41,097 nucleotides of DNA from contig DGHF01000207.1 in the NCBI GenBank assembly GCA_002392545.1, positions 1 to 41,097 on the forward strand. Reading direction: 5' to 3'. The DNA comes from Ruminococcus sp. UBA3855. GTDB taxonomy: Bacteria > Bacillota > Clostridia > Oscillospirales > Ruminococcaceae. Position 1 is the stretch's first letter, and every line of letters starts with the position of its first letter. The position numbers and the translations under genes were made by a program. Positions 25,600 through 33,611 of the stretch are shown piece by piece. The notes under the pieces were generated by a model, which was not told the origin of the DNA, made no database searches, and was given only the letters and a program-made list of their open reading frames with translations.

Positions 25600-25622
25600 A
25601 ACCGGAATGCTTCATTCCGGTT
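25600..25622 (-). terminator. Terminator hairpin overlapping the comEA-like stop codon
   Basis: AACCGGAATG (25600-25609) and CATTCCGGTT (25613-25622) form a perfect 10-base stem with a 3-base loop. On the minus strand the stem begins within the last codons and includes the TGA. The following T-run is short, so efficiency may be modest. Confidence 0.65.
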
Positions 25623-26550
25623 CTGGCTGACTGTATAAATATAGCTGTTTTCCGCCTGAATCGTCTACAAAAAGATACTGTTCCCATGAATAATATAATT
25701 CTGCTGAAATTTTGTAGTCCTTCGAAATAGCCTCAATGTGCAAAATTTCCAGAGGGTTCGAAAATGTATGAATATGTACCTCACGTAATTCAATGATTGT
25801 TTCTGCGATTCCTTCCGTACAATCAGGAAGTTGCATCAATTGTTCCTTGGTGGCGGTGTTCAGGTTGATATAAAGATTTTCCGGCGGTTCATATGCTTGG
25901 GGCGGTTCAGGGGCGGGCGGTTCTGTCGGGATTGGGTCGGGGACTGTTTCGGGCTGGGGCTGTTCTATGGGCTGTTCGTTTTCTATCATCAATAATGGGG
26001 CTATTGCTGAATAACGATGTTCCCCAATTCCAGATATTTCCATCAGCTGTTCACGGTTCACAAATCCCCCGATTTCATCCCGATAATTCAATATCGCCTG
26101 CGCTAATGCTTCCCCGATTTCCGGCAAAGTACAAAGCTCCTCAAAAGTCGCTGTGTTCAGGTTCAATGGGTAGGTTACTGTCCATTCTGTTTCAGGCTGT
26201 TCGTTTTGTACCAGTTCAGGCGGTTCGGTGACGGCTTCTGAAATTGAAGGCGTTTCTGAAACTCCGGCACTTGTGGGAATTGGGTCTGTTTGGGGAATTT
26301 GTTCGGGTTCTGTCATTGAATTTGTTTCTGTGGGCGGTGAGGTTAAATTCTCTGCAATGGTCTCAAAATTCGCCTGTATGGTGAGGACTTCCGTTTCTAA
26401 AATGGTTTCTGTCGGCTGGGTTTCCATTGTGTGAGAATAGGGGATAATCTTATCAAAGGATTTTTGATAATTATGGTACTGATATGCTCCGAAACTCGTC
26501 ACAATTGCCCCATAAAGCCCAAATATTAGGAATATTCCGGCTTTTTTCAC
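25612..26550 (-). CDS. ComEA-like protein with two helix-hairpin-helix domains
   Basis: This 312-residue protein has an N-terminal membrane anchor (about 4-22), a long Pro/Thr/Glu-rich spacer (about 43-122), a ComEA-type helix-hairpin-helix domain (about 128-188; LNLNTATFEELCTLPEIGEA, then EISGIGEHRYSAI), a second Pro-rich linker, and a second, degenerate copy (about 227-292; INLNTATKEQLMQLPD). ComEA receives incoming double-stranded DNA at the cell surface and passes it to ComEC. Classical ComEA has an SLBB domain and one HhH domain, so this is an altered form. It starts with a GTG that overlaps the mreB-like TGA (GTGA) without a clear ribosome site, implying coupled translation. Confidence 0.8.
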   Translation of the reverse strand: MKKAGIFLIFGLYGAIVTSFGAYQYHNYQKSFDKIIPYSHTMETQPTETILETEVLTIQANFETIAENLTSPPTETNSMTEPEQIPQTDPIPTSAGVSETPSISEAVTEPPELVQNEQPETEWTVTYPLNLNTATFEELCTLPEIGEALAQAILNYRDEIGGFVNREQLMEISGIGEHRYSAIAPLLMIENEQPIEQPQPETVPDPIPTEPPAPEPPQAYEPPENLYINLNTATKEQLMQLPDCTEGIAETIIELREVHIHTFSNPLEILHIEAISKDYKISAELYYSWEQYLFVDDSGGKQLYLYSQPEPE

Positions 26551-27566
26551 TGGTACTTATACACTGTCACACCTTCGAAACCGTCAAGAAGGTTGTTGAT
26601 TTTCTGGAATGCTATTCCTGTTCCCTTCGCTACGCAGTGAATCGCATCTTTCGCCATCACACAATTGACACTCAATGTCCTGTGTATTAACTCCCGCAGT
26701 CCGCCTAATAATGCCCCTCCTCCGGTCAATAAAATGCCGTTTTCCGAAATGTCTCCGACTAGTTCCGGCGGTGTCTCCTCTAATACTTTCTTGATTCCCT
26801 CTATGATTGCAAAAATTTCATCCTCTACTGCGTTGAATAACTCCATTTCATTCAATTCGACTGCGTCCGGCAATCCTCTCATTACACTCCGCCCCTTGAC
26901 TGTGGCGGTGATGTCCTCTCTCGGGTCGTAAAGATTGGTCAGTTTCATTTTTACCTGTTCGGCGGTCTGCTCGCCTATCAGTAACTTGTACCGCCTTAAC
27001 ATGTATCTCTGGATTGCATGGTCAATCTGCGTTCCGGCACTCTTGATGGAATGTGAGGTCACAATGCCGTTCATGGAAATAATTGCTACGTCCGTTGTTC
27101 CGCCGCCAATGTCTACTACCATGTGCCCTTTGGCTTTCCCGATGTTGATTCCTGCCCCTAACATGGCGGCAATTGGTTCGTCAATTAAATACGCTTTCCG
27201 ACATCCTGACGAAATAATACAGTCTCCGACTGCCCTCTTTTCCAGCTCCGTGATAAAGGACGGCACACAAATAATGATTCTCGGCTTGACTAACTGCCTT
27301 CCGCATACCTTCTGCAAAAATTCACGTATCATGCATTGTGCAAGCAAATCATCTGAAATTACTCCGTTTGCAAGCGGGTGCACTACTTCTATGTATGCTG
27401 GTGTCTTGCCTATCATCTGGTATGCTTCTTTTCCTACTGCAAGTATACGCTGGGTGCATTTGTTATAGGCTATCACTGACGGTTCAGACAATACTACCCC
27501 TTTCTTTCCGTAGGTCATGACAATATTCGTCGTGCCTAAATCTATTCCAATATCTGGTGTACTCAT
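26547..27566 (-). CDS. MreB/Mbl-like actin-family cell-shape protein
   Basis: This 339-residue protein begins MSTPDIGIDLGTTNIVMTYG (phosphate 1 loop), with VVDIGGGTTDVAIISMNGIV (phosphate 2) and GILLTGGGALLGGL (adenosine motif), the actin-fold signatures of MreB, Mbl and MreBH. Such proteins form membrane-associated filaments directing lateral wall synthesis. The ATG at 27564-27566 is used because GGAGG lies upstream and it overlaps the comF stop as ATGA; the longer frame adds 39 unrelated residues. mreC and mreD are not next to it, so it is probably an extra paralogue rather than the main mreB; that is inference. Its neighbours are comF and the comEA-like gene. Confidence 0.88.
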   Translation of the reverse strand: MSTPDIGIDLGTTNIVMTYGKKGVVLSEPSVIAYNKCTQRILAVGKEAYQMIGKTPAYIEVVHPLANGVISDDLLAQCMIREFLQKVCGRQLVKPRIIICVPSFITELEKRAVGDCIISSGCRKAYLIDEPIAAMLGAGINIGKAKGHMVVDIGGGTTDVAIISMNGIVTSHSIKSAGTQIDHAIQRYMLRRYKLLIGEQTAEQVKMKLTNLYDPREDITATVKGRSVMRGLPDAVELNEMELFNAVEDEIFAIIEGIKKVLEETPPELVGDISENGILLTGGGALLGGLRELIHRTLSVNCVMAKDAIHCVAKGTGIAFQKINNLLDGFEGVTVYKYQ

Positions 27567-28297
27567 TTTGAATTTTCCTCCTTGGTCTGATGCTGTGGGT
27601 TTTTCCAGTCTTTCGGGGGCGTTGTCGAGGCGGCGGCAATTGTCACCGTTTCTGCGCCTTTCGATTTCAACAGCTCCGCACAACGGCTTAATGTGCTCCC
27701 TGTCGTCAATACGTCATCACATAACAGGATGTTCATTCCCTCCAGCGATATTTCGTCATGTATCCCGAAACTGAATGCATTCAACCGCCGTTCTTCTGCG
27801 CTTAACTGGTGCTGTGCGTAACGTGTGGCATTTTTATAAAGCACGTCCTCACGCCATTCCAATTGTAACCGCTCTGCGATTGCTTTCGCTATCAATGTTG
27901 CCTGATTATAGCCCCTCTTTCGCTGTTTTGCGGGATGCATCGGAACTGGTATTACACAGTCATATTTTCCGTAATATATCAGGCTGTTTCTGATTCGCTC
28001 CGCCATTACTTGTCCGCTGAATACTGCAAAATTTGTATTTCTCGATTCTTTCATGTGAATAATTGCCGGTATGGTCTCGTCTGCATAGGCGGAACATACT
28101 ACCGCTTTATCGTAGAAAAGCGAACGTTCTTCACAGATACAGCGCACTTTTCCGCATACATGACAGAAACTTTCAAAATCCAATAAAATTTTCTCTCCGC
28201 ATTCTTCACATAATAACTCGTCCGGCAATATCACTTCACTGCACACCGGACAACGATTCGGAAACCAAAAATTCAACAAGTGCTCTTTCCAGTTCAA
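27563..28297 (-). CDS. comF: ComF-family phosphoribosyltransferase-like protein
   Basis: This 244-residue protein has an N-terminal zinc-ribbon-like region with CPVC, CEEC, CHVC and CIC pairs (about 17-55), then VIPVPMHPAKQRKRGYNQA (about 115-133) and the PRTase loop ILLCDDVLTTGSTL (about 189-202). ComF proteins are cytosolic, act in late steps of DNA uptake and interact with primosomal helicase; a nucleotide salvage role has also been proposed. The start is a TTG (28295-28297) overlapping the recD2 stop as TTGA, with AGGTG upstream, so translation is coupled. Confidence 0.9.
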   Translation of the reverse strand: MNWKEHLLNFWFPNRCPVCSEVILPDELLCEECGEKILLDFESFCHVCGKVRCICEERSLFYDKAVVCSAYADETIPAIIHMKESRNTNFAVFSGQVMAERIRNSLIYYGKYDCVIPVPMHPAKQRKRGYNQATLIAKAIAERLQLEWREDVLYKNATRYAQHQLSAEERRLNAFSFGIHDEISLEGMNILLCDDVLTTGSTLSRCAELLKSKGAETVTIAAASTTPPKDWKNPQHQTKEENSK

Positions 28298-30504
28298 ACA
28301 ATTTCACCTGTGCTTTTTCTCAACATATCCAATAAACAGGAATAACGGTTGATTCTGCGGTTGTTCTCCGTCATTTCCTGTATCTTCTGCGGTGTTCCTA
28401 TGATAATCAATAACTTCTTTGCCCTCGTTACTGCTGTGTATAACAAGTTCCGGTAACTCAATTTTTCATACTTTCCTATTAACGGCATCACAACTGCTTC
28501 AAATTCACTGCCCTGACTCTTGTGCACTGTGATGGCATAGGCAAGAGATAACTGCTCCATCATTGATATGGTGTAAACTGCAATTCGCCCCTCAAAATCA
28601 ATGATGATTTCATCCTGCTTTTTATGGATAGCCAGAATTTCGCCTATGTCTCCGTTGAAAATGCCCTCGCCGTTTTCGTCATCCTTAGACCATGTAATGT
28701 CGTAATTATTCCGTGTCTGCATCACCTTGTCCCCCTCCCGAAATGTGTATTCTACTGATTTTACCTGCGCTTTTCCGGCTGTCGGGGGGTTCAGTCTCGC
28801 CTGCAATGCCTTGTTTAATTCCAATACTCCTACCGTTCCTACTCTTGAGGGGGCTATTACCTGAATGTCCTTGGTCGGAGAATAATGATAGGCTTTCGGC
28901 AACCGCCTGCATACAAGGTCAAGCAGTAACTGCATTGTCTGGGCATACTCTGTCCGGTGAAAGAAAAAGAAATCACTGTCTTTCCGTGTGATGTCGGGGA
29001 GATAGCCATTCACAATTCTGTGTGCATTCATCACAATACAACTCTGCTGTGCCTGTCGGAAAATTTCTGTCAAGGTCACTACCGGCATACATCCGCTTTG
29101 AATCAAATGCGCCAATAATTTCCCTGCTCCTACTGACGGGAGCTGGTCACTGTCTCCTACTAAAATCATTCTGCATCCCGTCTTTAATGCCCTCAATAAA
29201 TTTGAGAATAACATTACATCTACCATCGACATTTCATCTACAATTAACACATCACACATGAGGGGGTTGCTTTCGTTCCGGCTGAATGTCGCCTGCCCTG
29301 TCGGGGTCATCTTGCATTCTAACAGGCGGTGTATGGTCTTCGCTTCGTATCCGGTCAAATCTGATATGCGCTTTGCGGCTCTTCCGGTCGGGGCGGATAT
29401 CATCACACTGAAATTCTGCTTCCGGAAACAGTCAATGATGGCATTCAATGTGGTGGTCTTGCCTGTTCCGGGACCTCCGGTCAATATCAGCATTCCTTCT
29501 GACAATGCCGAACGTATCGCCATTTTCTGCATTTCTGCGTAGGTGATATTTTTCTCCTGACTTGATTCTTCTATCAGGCTTTCAAAATCCGTTTCCCCTG
29601 CTTTCGGGTATTCCCTCATCAATGCTATTTTATCAGCAATGTATTTTTCCGCCTTGTAATAGTTTTCAGGATAGATAAACGCTCTTTCCCCTTTGCAGTA
29701 TTCTATCAAATGTTCCTCTTTGATTTCTGCGTTGTAAGCGTCGTAAAATGCCTTTTCATTGATTTTCAGAAATTCCAAAGTGCTCTTTTCCAATCGCTCT
29801 AATGGTAAACAAGTATGACCGTTTGTATTCTGATTGTGTGCCAAAATGTATTGAATTCCTGCACTCACCCGACATATGGCGGTATCTTCTATCCCCAACA
29901 TGTGGGCGAATGCATCCGCTTTCTGAAATGACATTCCGATTTCTTCCCCACATAATAAATAGGGGTTCTGTTCTACCTTCTTTCGGGCACTGTCCCCCAG
30001 TACCCGATATACACGCATTGCATACCTCGATTTCACTCCGTAGCCCTCAAAATAGGCTATCATGCTACGCAGTGAAAATATGTGCCCTGCTTCTCTGGCG
30101 ATTTCTTCACATTTTGCTTTTGTCATGCCCCTGACTTCCATCAGCCTCATGGGTTCATGTTCCATCACATCAAAAGTTTTCGTTCCGAATGTGTCGACAA
30201 TTTTATTCGCCAATGCTTTCCCGATTCCTTTCATCACTCCTGATGCAAGATAACGGCGGATGTTTTCTGTCGTGTCGGGGAGTTTTCTCTCACAATTTTC
30301 CGCTTCGAACTGCTCCCCATAATGGGGATGTTCTGTGATTTTGCCTGTGAGAGTTAAAATTTCCCCTTCCTCTACGTCGCCTAATTCTCCGGTCACGGTG
30401 ACAGGTGCATCTTCTGTATACAACTCTAATACTACATATCCGTTTTCTGCATTACGGAACATGATTTTTTCTACTGTTCCTTCTATTTTTAATAACTCTG
30501 ACAT
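28294..30504 (-). CDS. recD2: RecD2-type 5'-3' DNA helicase
   Basis: The protein is 736 residues: an N-terminal OB-like domain with the EGTVEKIMFRNAENGYVVLEL start, tandem helix-hairpin-helix motifs (GVMKGIGKALANKIVDTFG), and a C-terminal SF1B helicase core with Walker A GGPGTGKT (343-350), LIVDEMSMVD, LVGDSDQLPSVGAGKLL and AITVHKSQGSEF. RecD2 unwinds DNA 5' to 3' in repair and replication-fork maintenance, without RecBC. ATG 30502-30504 is chosen since GGAGG is seven bases upstream; a longer frame extends 24 codons but lies within the promoter. It leads an operon with comF, the mreB-like gene and the comEA-like gene, each overlapping the next by four bases. Confidence 0.95.
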   Translation of the reverse strand: MSELLKIEGTVEKIMFRNAENGYVVLELYTEDAPVTVTGELGDVEEGEILTLTGKITEHPHYGEQFEAENCERKLPDTTENIRRYLASGVMKGIGKALANKIVDTFGTKTFDVMEHEPMRLMEVRGMTKAKCEEIAREAGHIFSLRSMIAYFEGYGVKSRYAMRVYRVLGDSARKKVEQNPYLLCGEEIGMSFQKADAFAHMLGIEDTAICRVSAGIQYILAHNQNTNGHTCLPLERLEKSTLEFLKINEKAFYDAYNAEIKEEHLIEYCKGERAFIYPENYYKAEKYIADKIALMREYPKAGETDFESLIEESSQEKNITYAEMQKMAIRSALSEGMLILTGGPGTGKTTTLNAIIDCFRKQNFSVMISAPTGRAAKRISDLTGYEAKTIHRLLECKMTPTGQATFSRNESNPLMCDVLIVDEMSMVDVMLFSNLLRALKTGCRMILVGDSDQLPSVGAGKLLAHLIQSGCMPVVTLTEIFRQAQQSCIVMNAHRIVNGYLPDITRKDSDFFFFHRTEYAQTMQLLLDLVCRRLPKAYHYSPTKDIQVIAPSRVGTVGVLELNKALQARLNPPTAGKAQVKSVEYTFREGDKVMQTRNNYDITWSKDDENGEGIFNGDIGEILAIHKKQDEIIIDFEGRIAVYTISMMEQLSLAYAITVHKSQGSEFEAVVMPLIGKYEKLSYRNLLYTAVTRAKKLLIIIGTPQKIQEMTENNRRINRYSCLLDMLRKSTGEIV

Positions 30505-30537
30505 TCCTACACCTCCATGAGCCAGATACTCTATACT

Positions 30538-30566
30538 ATTATACCGCATTTTTCCGGAAAATGCAA
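30538..30566 (-). promoter_or_regulatory. Promoter of the recD2-comF-mreB-comEA operon
   Basis: On the minus strand, TTGCAT (30561-30566) and TATAAT (30538-30543) have a 17-base spacer. A palindrome occupies most of the spacer. Confidence 0.82.
30546..30564. repeat. Palindrome within the recD2 promoter spacer
   Basis: GCATTTTTCC and GGAAAATGC are directly joined inverted arms, nine pairs with one extra T. The lack of a loop favours a DNA-level operator over an RNA hairpin. It overlaps the -35 box. Confidence 0.6.
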
Positions 30567-30572
30567 CACTTT

Positions 30573-30935
30573 TCAAGGAATTTCCAGAGTTTGCATTGTT
30601 CTTTTGTCAAGCAATTCATGCATTTCTGTCAGTGACTGTGCATTATAGACAGAATATTCCCTCGCCATTTCCTGACATAATTCCTTGATTCCTTTGTCTT
30701 CCGGCGGATATACCAGCACGACACAACGCAGTACTTCGGCATCCATCCAGACCAATTGTGAGGCTAAATGCCTTAAAAATGCCTGTGTTGAGGGCTTTGC
30801 ATCCGGTATCGGCAGTATCGCAAACGGTATCAGCTTTTCTTTCCTCTCCCTGTCCGGAACAGATAACAGTATTACCAGTATCACCCCTGACAAAATTAAA
30901 ATTATCACTGTGCCTACTACTGAAAGTGCATCCAT
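30573..30935 (-). CDS. Small single-pass membrane protein of unknown function
   Basis: This 120-residue protein has one N-terminal membrane helix (about 5-25, VVGTVIILILSGVILVILL) and a soluble part of about 90 residues with ASQLVWMDAEVLRCVVLVYP and a helical, acidic C-terminus. I do not recognise a family. GGAGG lies nine bases before the ATG at 30933-30935; an ATG two codons upstream is too close to that site. It is codirectional with recD2 and about 70 bases upstream of it, so partial cotranscription is possible. A candidate promoter lies at 30974-31002. Confidence 0.7.
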   Translation of the reverse strand: MDALSVVGTVIILILSGVILVILLSVPDRERKEKLIPFAILPIPDAKPSTQAFLRHLASQLVWMDAEVLRCVVLVYPPEDKGIKELCQEMAREYSVYNAQSLTEMHELLDKRTMQTLEIP

Positions 30936-30973
30936 TTCCATCCACCTCCGAATTTCAGAAAGTATTTGCTGTC

Positions 30974-31002
30974 ATTCTATGCAAAAAAGAAAATTCTGTG
31001 AA
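30974..31002 (-). promoter_or_regulatory. Candidate promoter of the small membrane-protein gene
   Basis: On the minus strand, TTCACA (30997-31002) and TAGAAT (30974-30979) each differ from consensus at one position and have a 17-base spacer. It diverges from the promoter at 31028-31056. Confidence 0.6.
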
Positions 31003-31027
31003 AACTTAAAAAATTTTCTCAAACCTA

Positions 31028-31056
31028 TGGAAAAATTTTTTCAGATATGTTATAAT
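31028..31056 (+). promoter_or_regulatory. Promoter of the PHP phosphatase-ispE-mraY operon
   Basis: TATAAT (31051-31056) is preceded by the extended element TGT (TGTTATAAT). The -35 at 31028-31033 (TGGAAA) is weak, as expected for an extended -10 promoter. Confidence 0.7.
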
Positions 31057-31089
31057 AAGGGTGACTATCATCTGAAGGAGGGATTTTCA

Positions 31090-31932
31090 TTGATTCCAAT
31101 GGATTGCCACACACATACTGATATTTCTCCGGACAGTGACGCTCCCGTCAGGGAAATGTTACAGTCCGCCCGAAATCAGGGGATTTCTGTGTATGCTGTC
31201 ACTGACCATATCGAATTGTGCCGTTATTATTCACAATGCTTCTACGGCGCATACCCACGGAATGAAGAGGACTTTTTCAACTATGCCGAACGCTGGGAAC
31301 GTGCTATGACTCAAAATCAGGTTATGAAATCCATGATAAATCATGATATGATTTTTGTCAGCGGTATCGAACTCGGCGAACCCGATGCAGATTTTCCCCT
31401 TGCAGAAAGCCTTTTTAAGGATGTCCGGCTTGATTTTGTGATTGCTTCATTGCATGAACTCCCTGACAAACTTGATTTCTATTTTCTTGATTATGAAAAG
31501 GAAGATATTGACAGCTTGCTTGAAACTTATTTTTCTGAACTGCTCAAAATCGCTGAATGGGGATATTTTGATGTACTCGGTCATATTACTTACCCTTTGC
31601 GCTATATTGAGGGGGATGCTGGTATTCCTGTCAATATTGAGAAATATCGGGATTGTATCGCCGAAATTTTCAGAGCGGTGATTCACAACGGAAAAGGCAT
31701 TGAACTCAATACTTCCGGCTATCGCCAAAGTTATGGAAAACCGTTTCCAGATGAAAGTCTATTGAAATTGTATCGGGATTTGGGCGGTGAAATCCTTTCA
31801 TTCGGTTCAGATGCCCATAAGCCTGAAGATGTCGGCGGTGGTATTGCTCAGGGGGTACAGCTTGCGAAAATGTGCGGATTTTCAAAGGCTTGCTACTTCC
31901 TCAACCATGTGCCACATTTTATCGAAATTTAA
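31090..31932 (+). CDS. PHP-domain phosphatase, histidinol-phosphatase HisJ-like
   Basis: This 280-residue protein has the PHP metal-binding motif MDCHTHTDISPDSDAP at its N-terminus, then AVTDHIELCRYY, FVSGIELGEPD and SFGSDAHKPEDVG near the C-terminus, the four PHP motifs of HisJ-type histidinol-phosphate phosphatases. It would dephosphorylate L-histidinol phosphate or a similar phosphoester. No his genes are adjacent, so histidine synthesis is an inference from family. The TTG at 31090-31092 is the best start: AAGGAGGG lies seven bases upstream, and the first ATG is 12 bases further. It is the first gene of the rightward operon. Confidence 0.85.
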   Translation: MIPMDCHTHTDISPDSDAPVREMLQSARNQGISVYAVTDHIELCRYYSQCFYGAYPRNEEDFFNYAERWERAMTQNQVMKSMINHDMIFVSGIELGEPDADFPLAESLFKDVRLDFVIASLHELPDKLDFYFLDYEKEDIDSLLETYFSELLKIAEWGYFDVLGHITYPLRYIEGDAGIPVNIEKYRDCIAEIFRAVIHNGKGIELNTSGYRQSYGKPFPDESLLKLYRDLGGEILSFGSDAHKPEDVGGGIAQGVQLAKMCGFSKACYFLNHVPHFIEI

Positions 31933-31956
31933 CCATTATCAAGGAGGATTTAAATC

Positions 31957-32436
31957 ATGACTGATTTGTTGAACCTGCTCAAACAAAATGCCCGTCTTTC
32001 CAATGAACAACTGGCGGATATGCTCGGCATGACTACGGAAGCCGTTTCCGCTGAAATCGCTGACCTCGAAAAAAAAGGTATTATCTGCGGTTATACTACT
32101 ATTATCAATGAAGAGTTAATCGAAGATACCGGAGAGGTCGAAGCCCTTATTGAATTACGTGTCACTCCCAAACATGACACCGGTTTTGATGACGTTGCAA
32201 AAACTATCATGTTATATGATGAGGTGGAAAGCGTTTCCCTCATGTCGGGAAAATATGACCTTGCTTTGACTGTCAAAGGCAAGAGCCTGAAAGAAGTTGC
32301 TATGTTCGTTTCTCAGAGACTTTCTGCTATGGACGGCGTTTTAGCAACTGCTACCTCTTTCGTATTAAAGCGTTACAAGGATAAAAATATTCTCATTGAA
32401 GGTGAGGAAAAAGACGAAAGGAGCATGGTCTGGTAA
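31957..32436 (+). CDS. Lrp/AsnC-family transcriptional regulator
   Basis: This 159-residue protein has an N-terminal helix-turn-helix (LLKQNARLSNEQLADMLGMT, residues 5-24) and a RAM effector domain (about 65-145, with VSLMSGKYDLALTVKGKSL). Such regulators sense amino acids and often control a neighbouring amino-acid gene. AAGGAGG precedes the ATG, and the stop overlaps the aminotransferase start (TAATG). A paired Lrp-type regulator and aminotransferase resembles AlaR/AlaT of Bacillus subtilis, where the regulator controls alanine transaminase; alanine as the effector here is inference. Confidence 0.92.
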   Translation: MTDLLNLLKQNARLSNEQLADMLGMTTEAVSAEIADLEKKGIICGYTTIINEELIEDTGEVEALIELRVTPKHDTGFDDVAKTIMLYDEVESVSLMSGKYDLALTVKGKSLKEVAMFVSQRLSAMDGVLATATSFVLKRYKDKNILIEGEEKDERSMVW

Positions 32437-33611
32437 TGAATTATGAATCCATCCTTTCCCAACGTGTTCAGAATCTGAAACCCTCCGGAATCCGCCGTTT
32501 TTTCGATTTGGCTGCTACTATGGAAGGGGTTATCAGTCTCGGTGTTGGTGAGCCGGATTTCTCCACCCCTTGGAGTATCCGCAAAGAGGCTATCAACGTT
32601 CTGGAACGGAAAAAGATTGTGTATACTGCTAATTCCGGTATGATGCAATTGAGAGAATCTATTTGTAAATACCTCGAAAAAACTGTTCATACCCGTTATG
32701 ACCCTGAACATGAAATTGTTGTCACGGTCGGCGGTTCGGAAGCAATTGACATTGCTATCCGTGCCGTTGTCAACCCTCAAGATGAGGTTCTTGTGGTTGA
32801 ACCTGCGTTTGTGTGCTATTCTCCCATCGTGGAAATGGCTAGCGGTGTGGCTGTTCCTATTCCTACGAAAGCTGAAAATCATTTCAAGCTGACGGCGCAA
32901 GAACTCCGTGAGAAAATCACCGATAAAACAAAAATGCTTGTTCTCCCCTACCCCAATAACCCCACTGGTGCAATTATGACCCGTGAAGACTTGGAGGAAA
33001 TTGCTGAGGTTCTGCGTGGAACGGATATTATGGTACTTTCTGACGAAATCTATTCAGAAATGACCTACGGAAAGAAACACTGCTCCATTGTCGAAATTGA
33101 CGGCATGAGAGAAAGAACTATCCTCGTCAACGGCTTTTCTAAAGCATTCGCTATGACTGGCTGGCGGTTGGGCTATGTCTGTGCCCCTGCGCCTGTCATT
33201 CAGCAGATTGTCAAAATTCATCAGTACATTATCATGAGTTCCCCCACTGTCAGCCAATATGCTGCGATTGAAGCCCTTGAAAACTGCGAAGAGGATGTCA
33301 AGCGCATGATTAAAGAATATAACCTCAGAAGACGTTACCTCGTGGAAGCATTTAATCGTATTGGCATGACCTGCTTTAACCCTGAAGGGGCTTTCTATGT
33401 GTTCCCCTCTATCCAGAAAACTGGCATGACGAGTGAAGAATTTTGTGAAAAGCTTTTGGAAGAAGAAAAAGTTGCAGTTGTTCCGGGGGATGCGTTCGGC
33501 GCAAGCGGTGAAGGATTCGTTCGTGTTTCCTATGCATATTCGCTGAAACACCTGATGACTGCCATAGAAAGAATCACCCACTTCCTCGAAAATCACGGAG
33601 TGAAGCCATGA
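32436..33611 (+). CDS. Class I/II aminotransferase (probable AlaT-like)
   Basis: This 391-residue PLP enzyme of the aspartate aminotransferase fold has GVISLGVGEPDFSTP (31-45), VTVGGSEAID (96-105), LPYPNNPTGAI (170-180), LSDEIYSEMTYG (201-212) and catalytic Lys236 in NGFSKAFAMTGWRLGY. The C-terminal half closes with PGDAFGASGEGFVRVSYAYS. It overlaps the Lrp-family gene by one base and the ispE start by four bases, so all three are coupled. The Lrp-type partner supports alanine or a related amino acid as substrate; the exact substrate cannot be read from sequence. Confidence 0.9.
   Translation: MNYESILSQRVQNLKPSGIRRFFDLAATMEGVISLGVGEPDFSTPWSIRKEAINVLERKKIVYTANSGMMQLRESICKYLEKTVHTRYDPEHEIVVTVGGSEAIDIAIRAVVNPQDEVLVVEPAFVCYSPIVEMASGVAVPIPTKAENHFKLTAQELREKITDKTKMLVLPYPNNPTGAIMTREDLEEIAEVLRGTDIMVLSDEIYSEMTYGKKHCSIVEIDGMRERTILVNGFSKAFAMTGWRLGYVCAPAPVIQQIVKIHQYIIMSSPTVSQYAAIEALENCEEDVKRMIKEYNLRRRYLVEAFNRIGMTCFNPEGAFYVFPSIQKTGMTSEEFCEKLLEEEKVAVVPGDAFGASGEGFVRVSYAYSLKHLMTAIERITHFLENHGVKP

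Noticed and set aside
30643..30945. A 100-codon frame overlapping the small membrane-protein gene
   Set aside because: It is out of frame with the 120-residue protein, which has a better membrane helix and a well-placed GGAGG.
31002..31050. An inverted repeat of A/T tracts before the PHP phosphatase gene
   Set aside because: It is made of A and T runs only, with mismatches; such runs arise by chance in AT-rich intergenic DNA.
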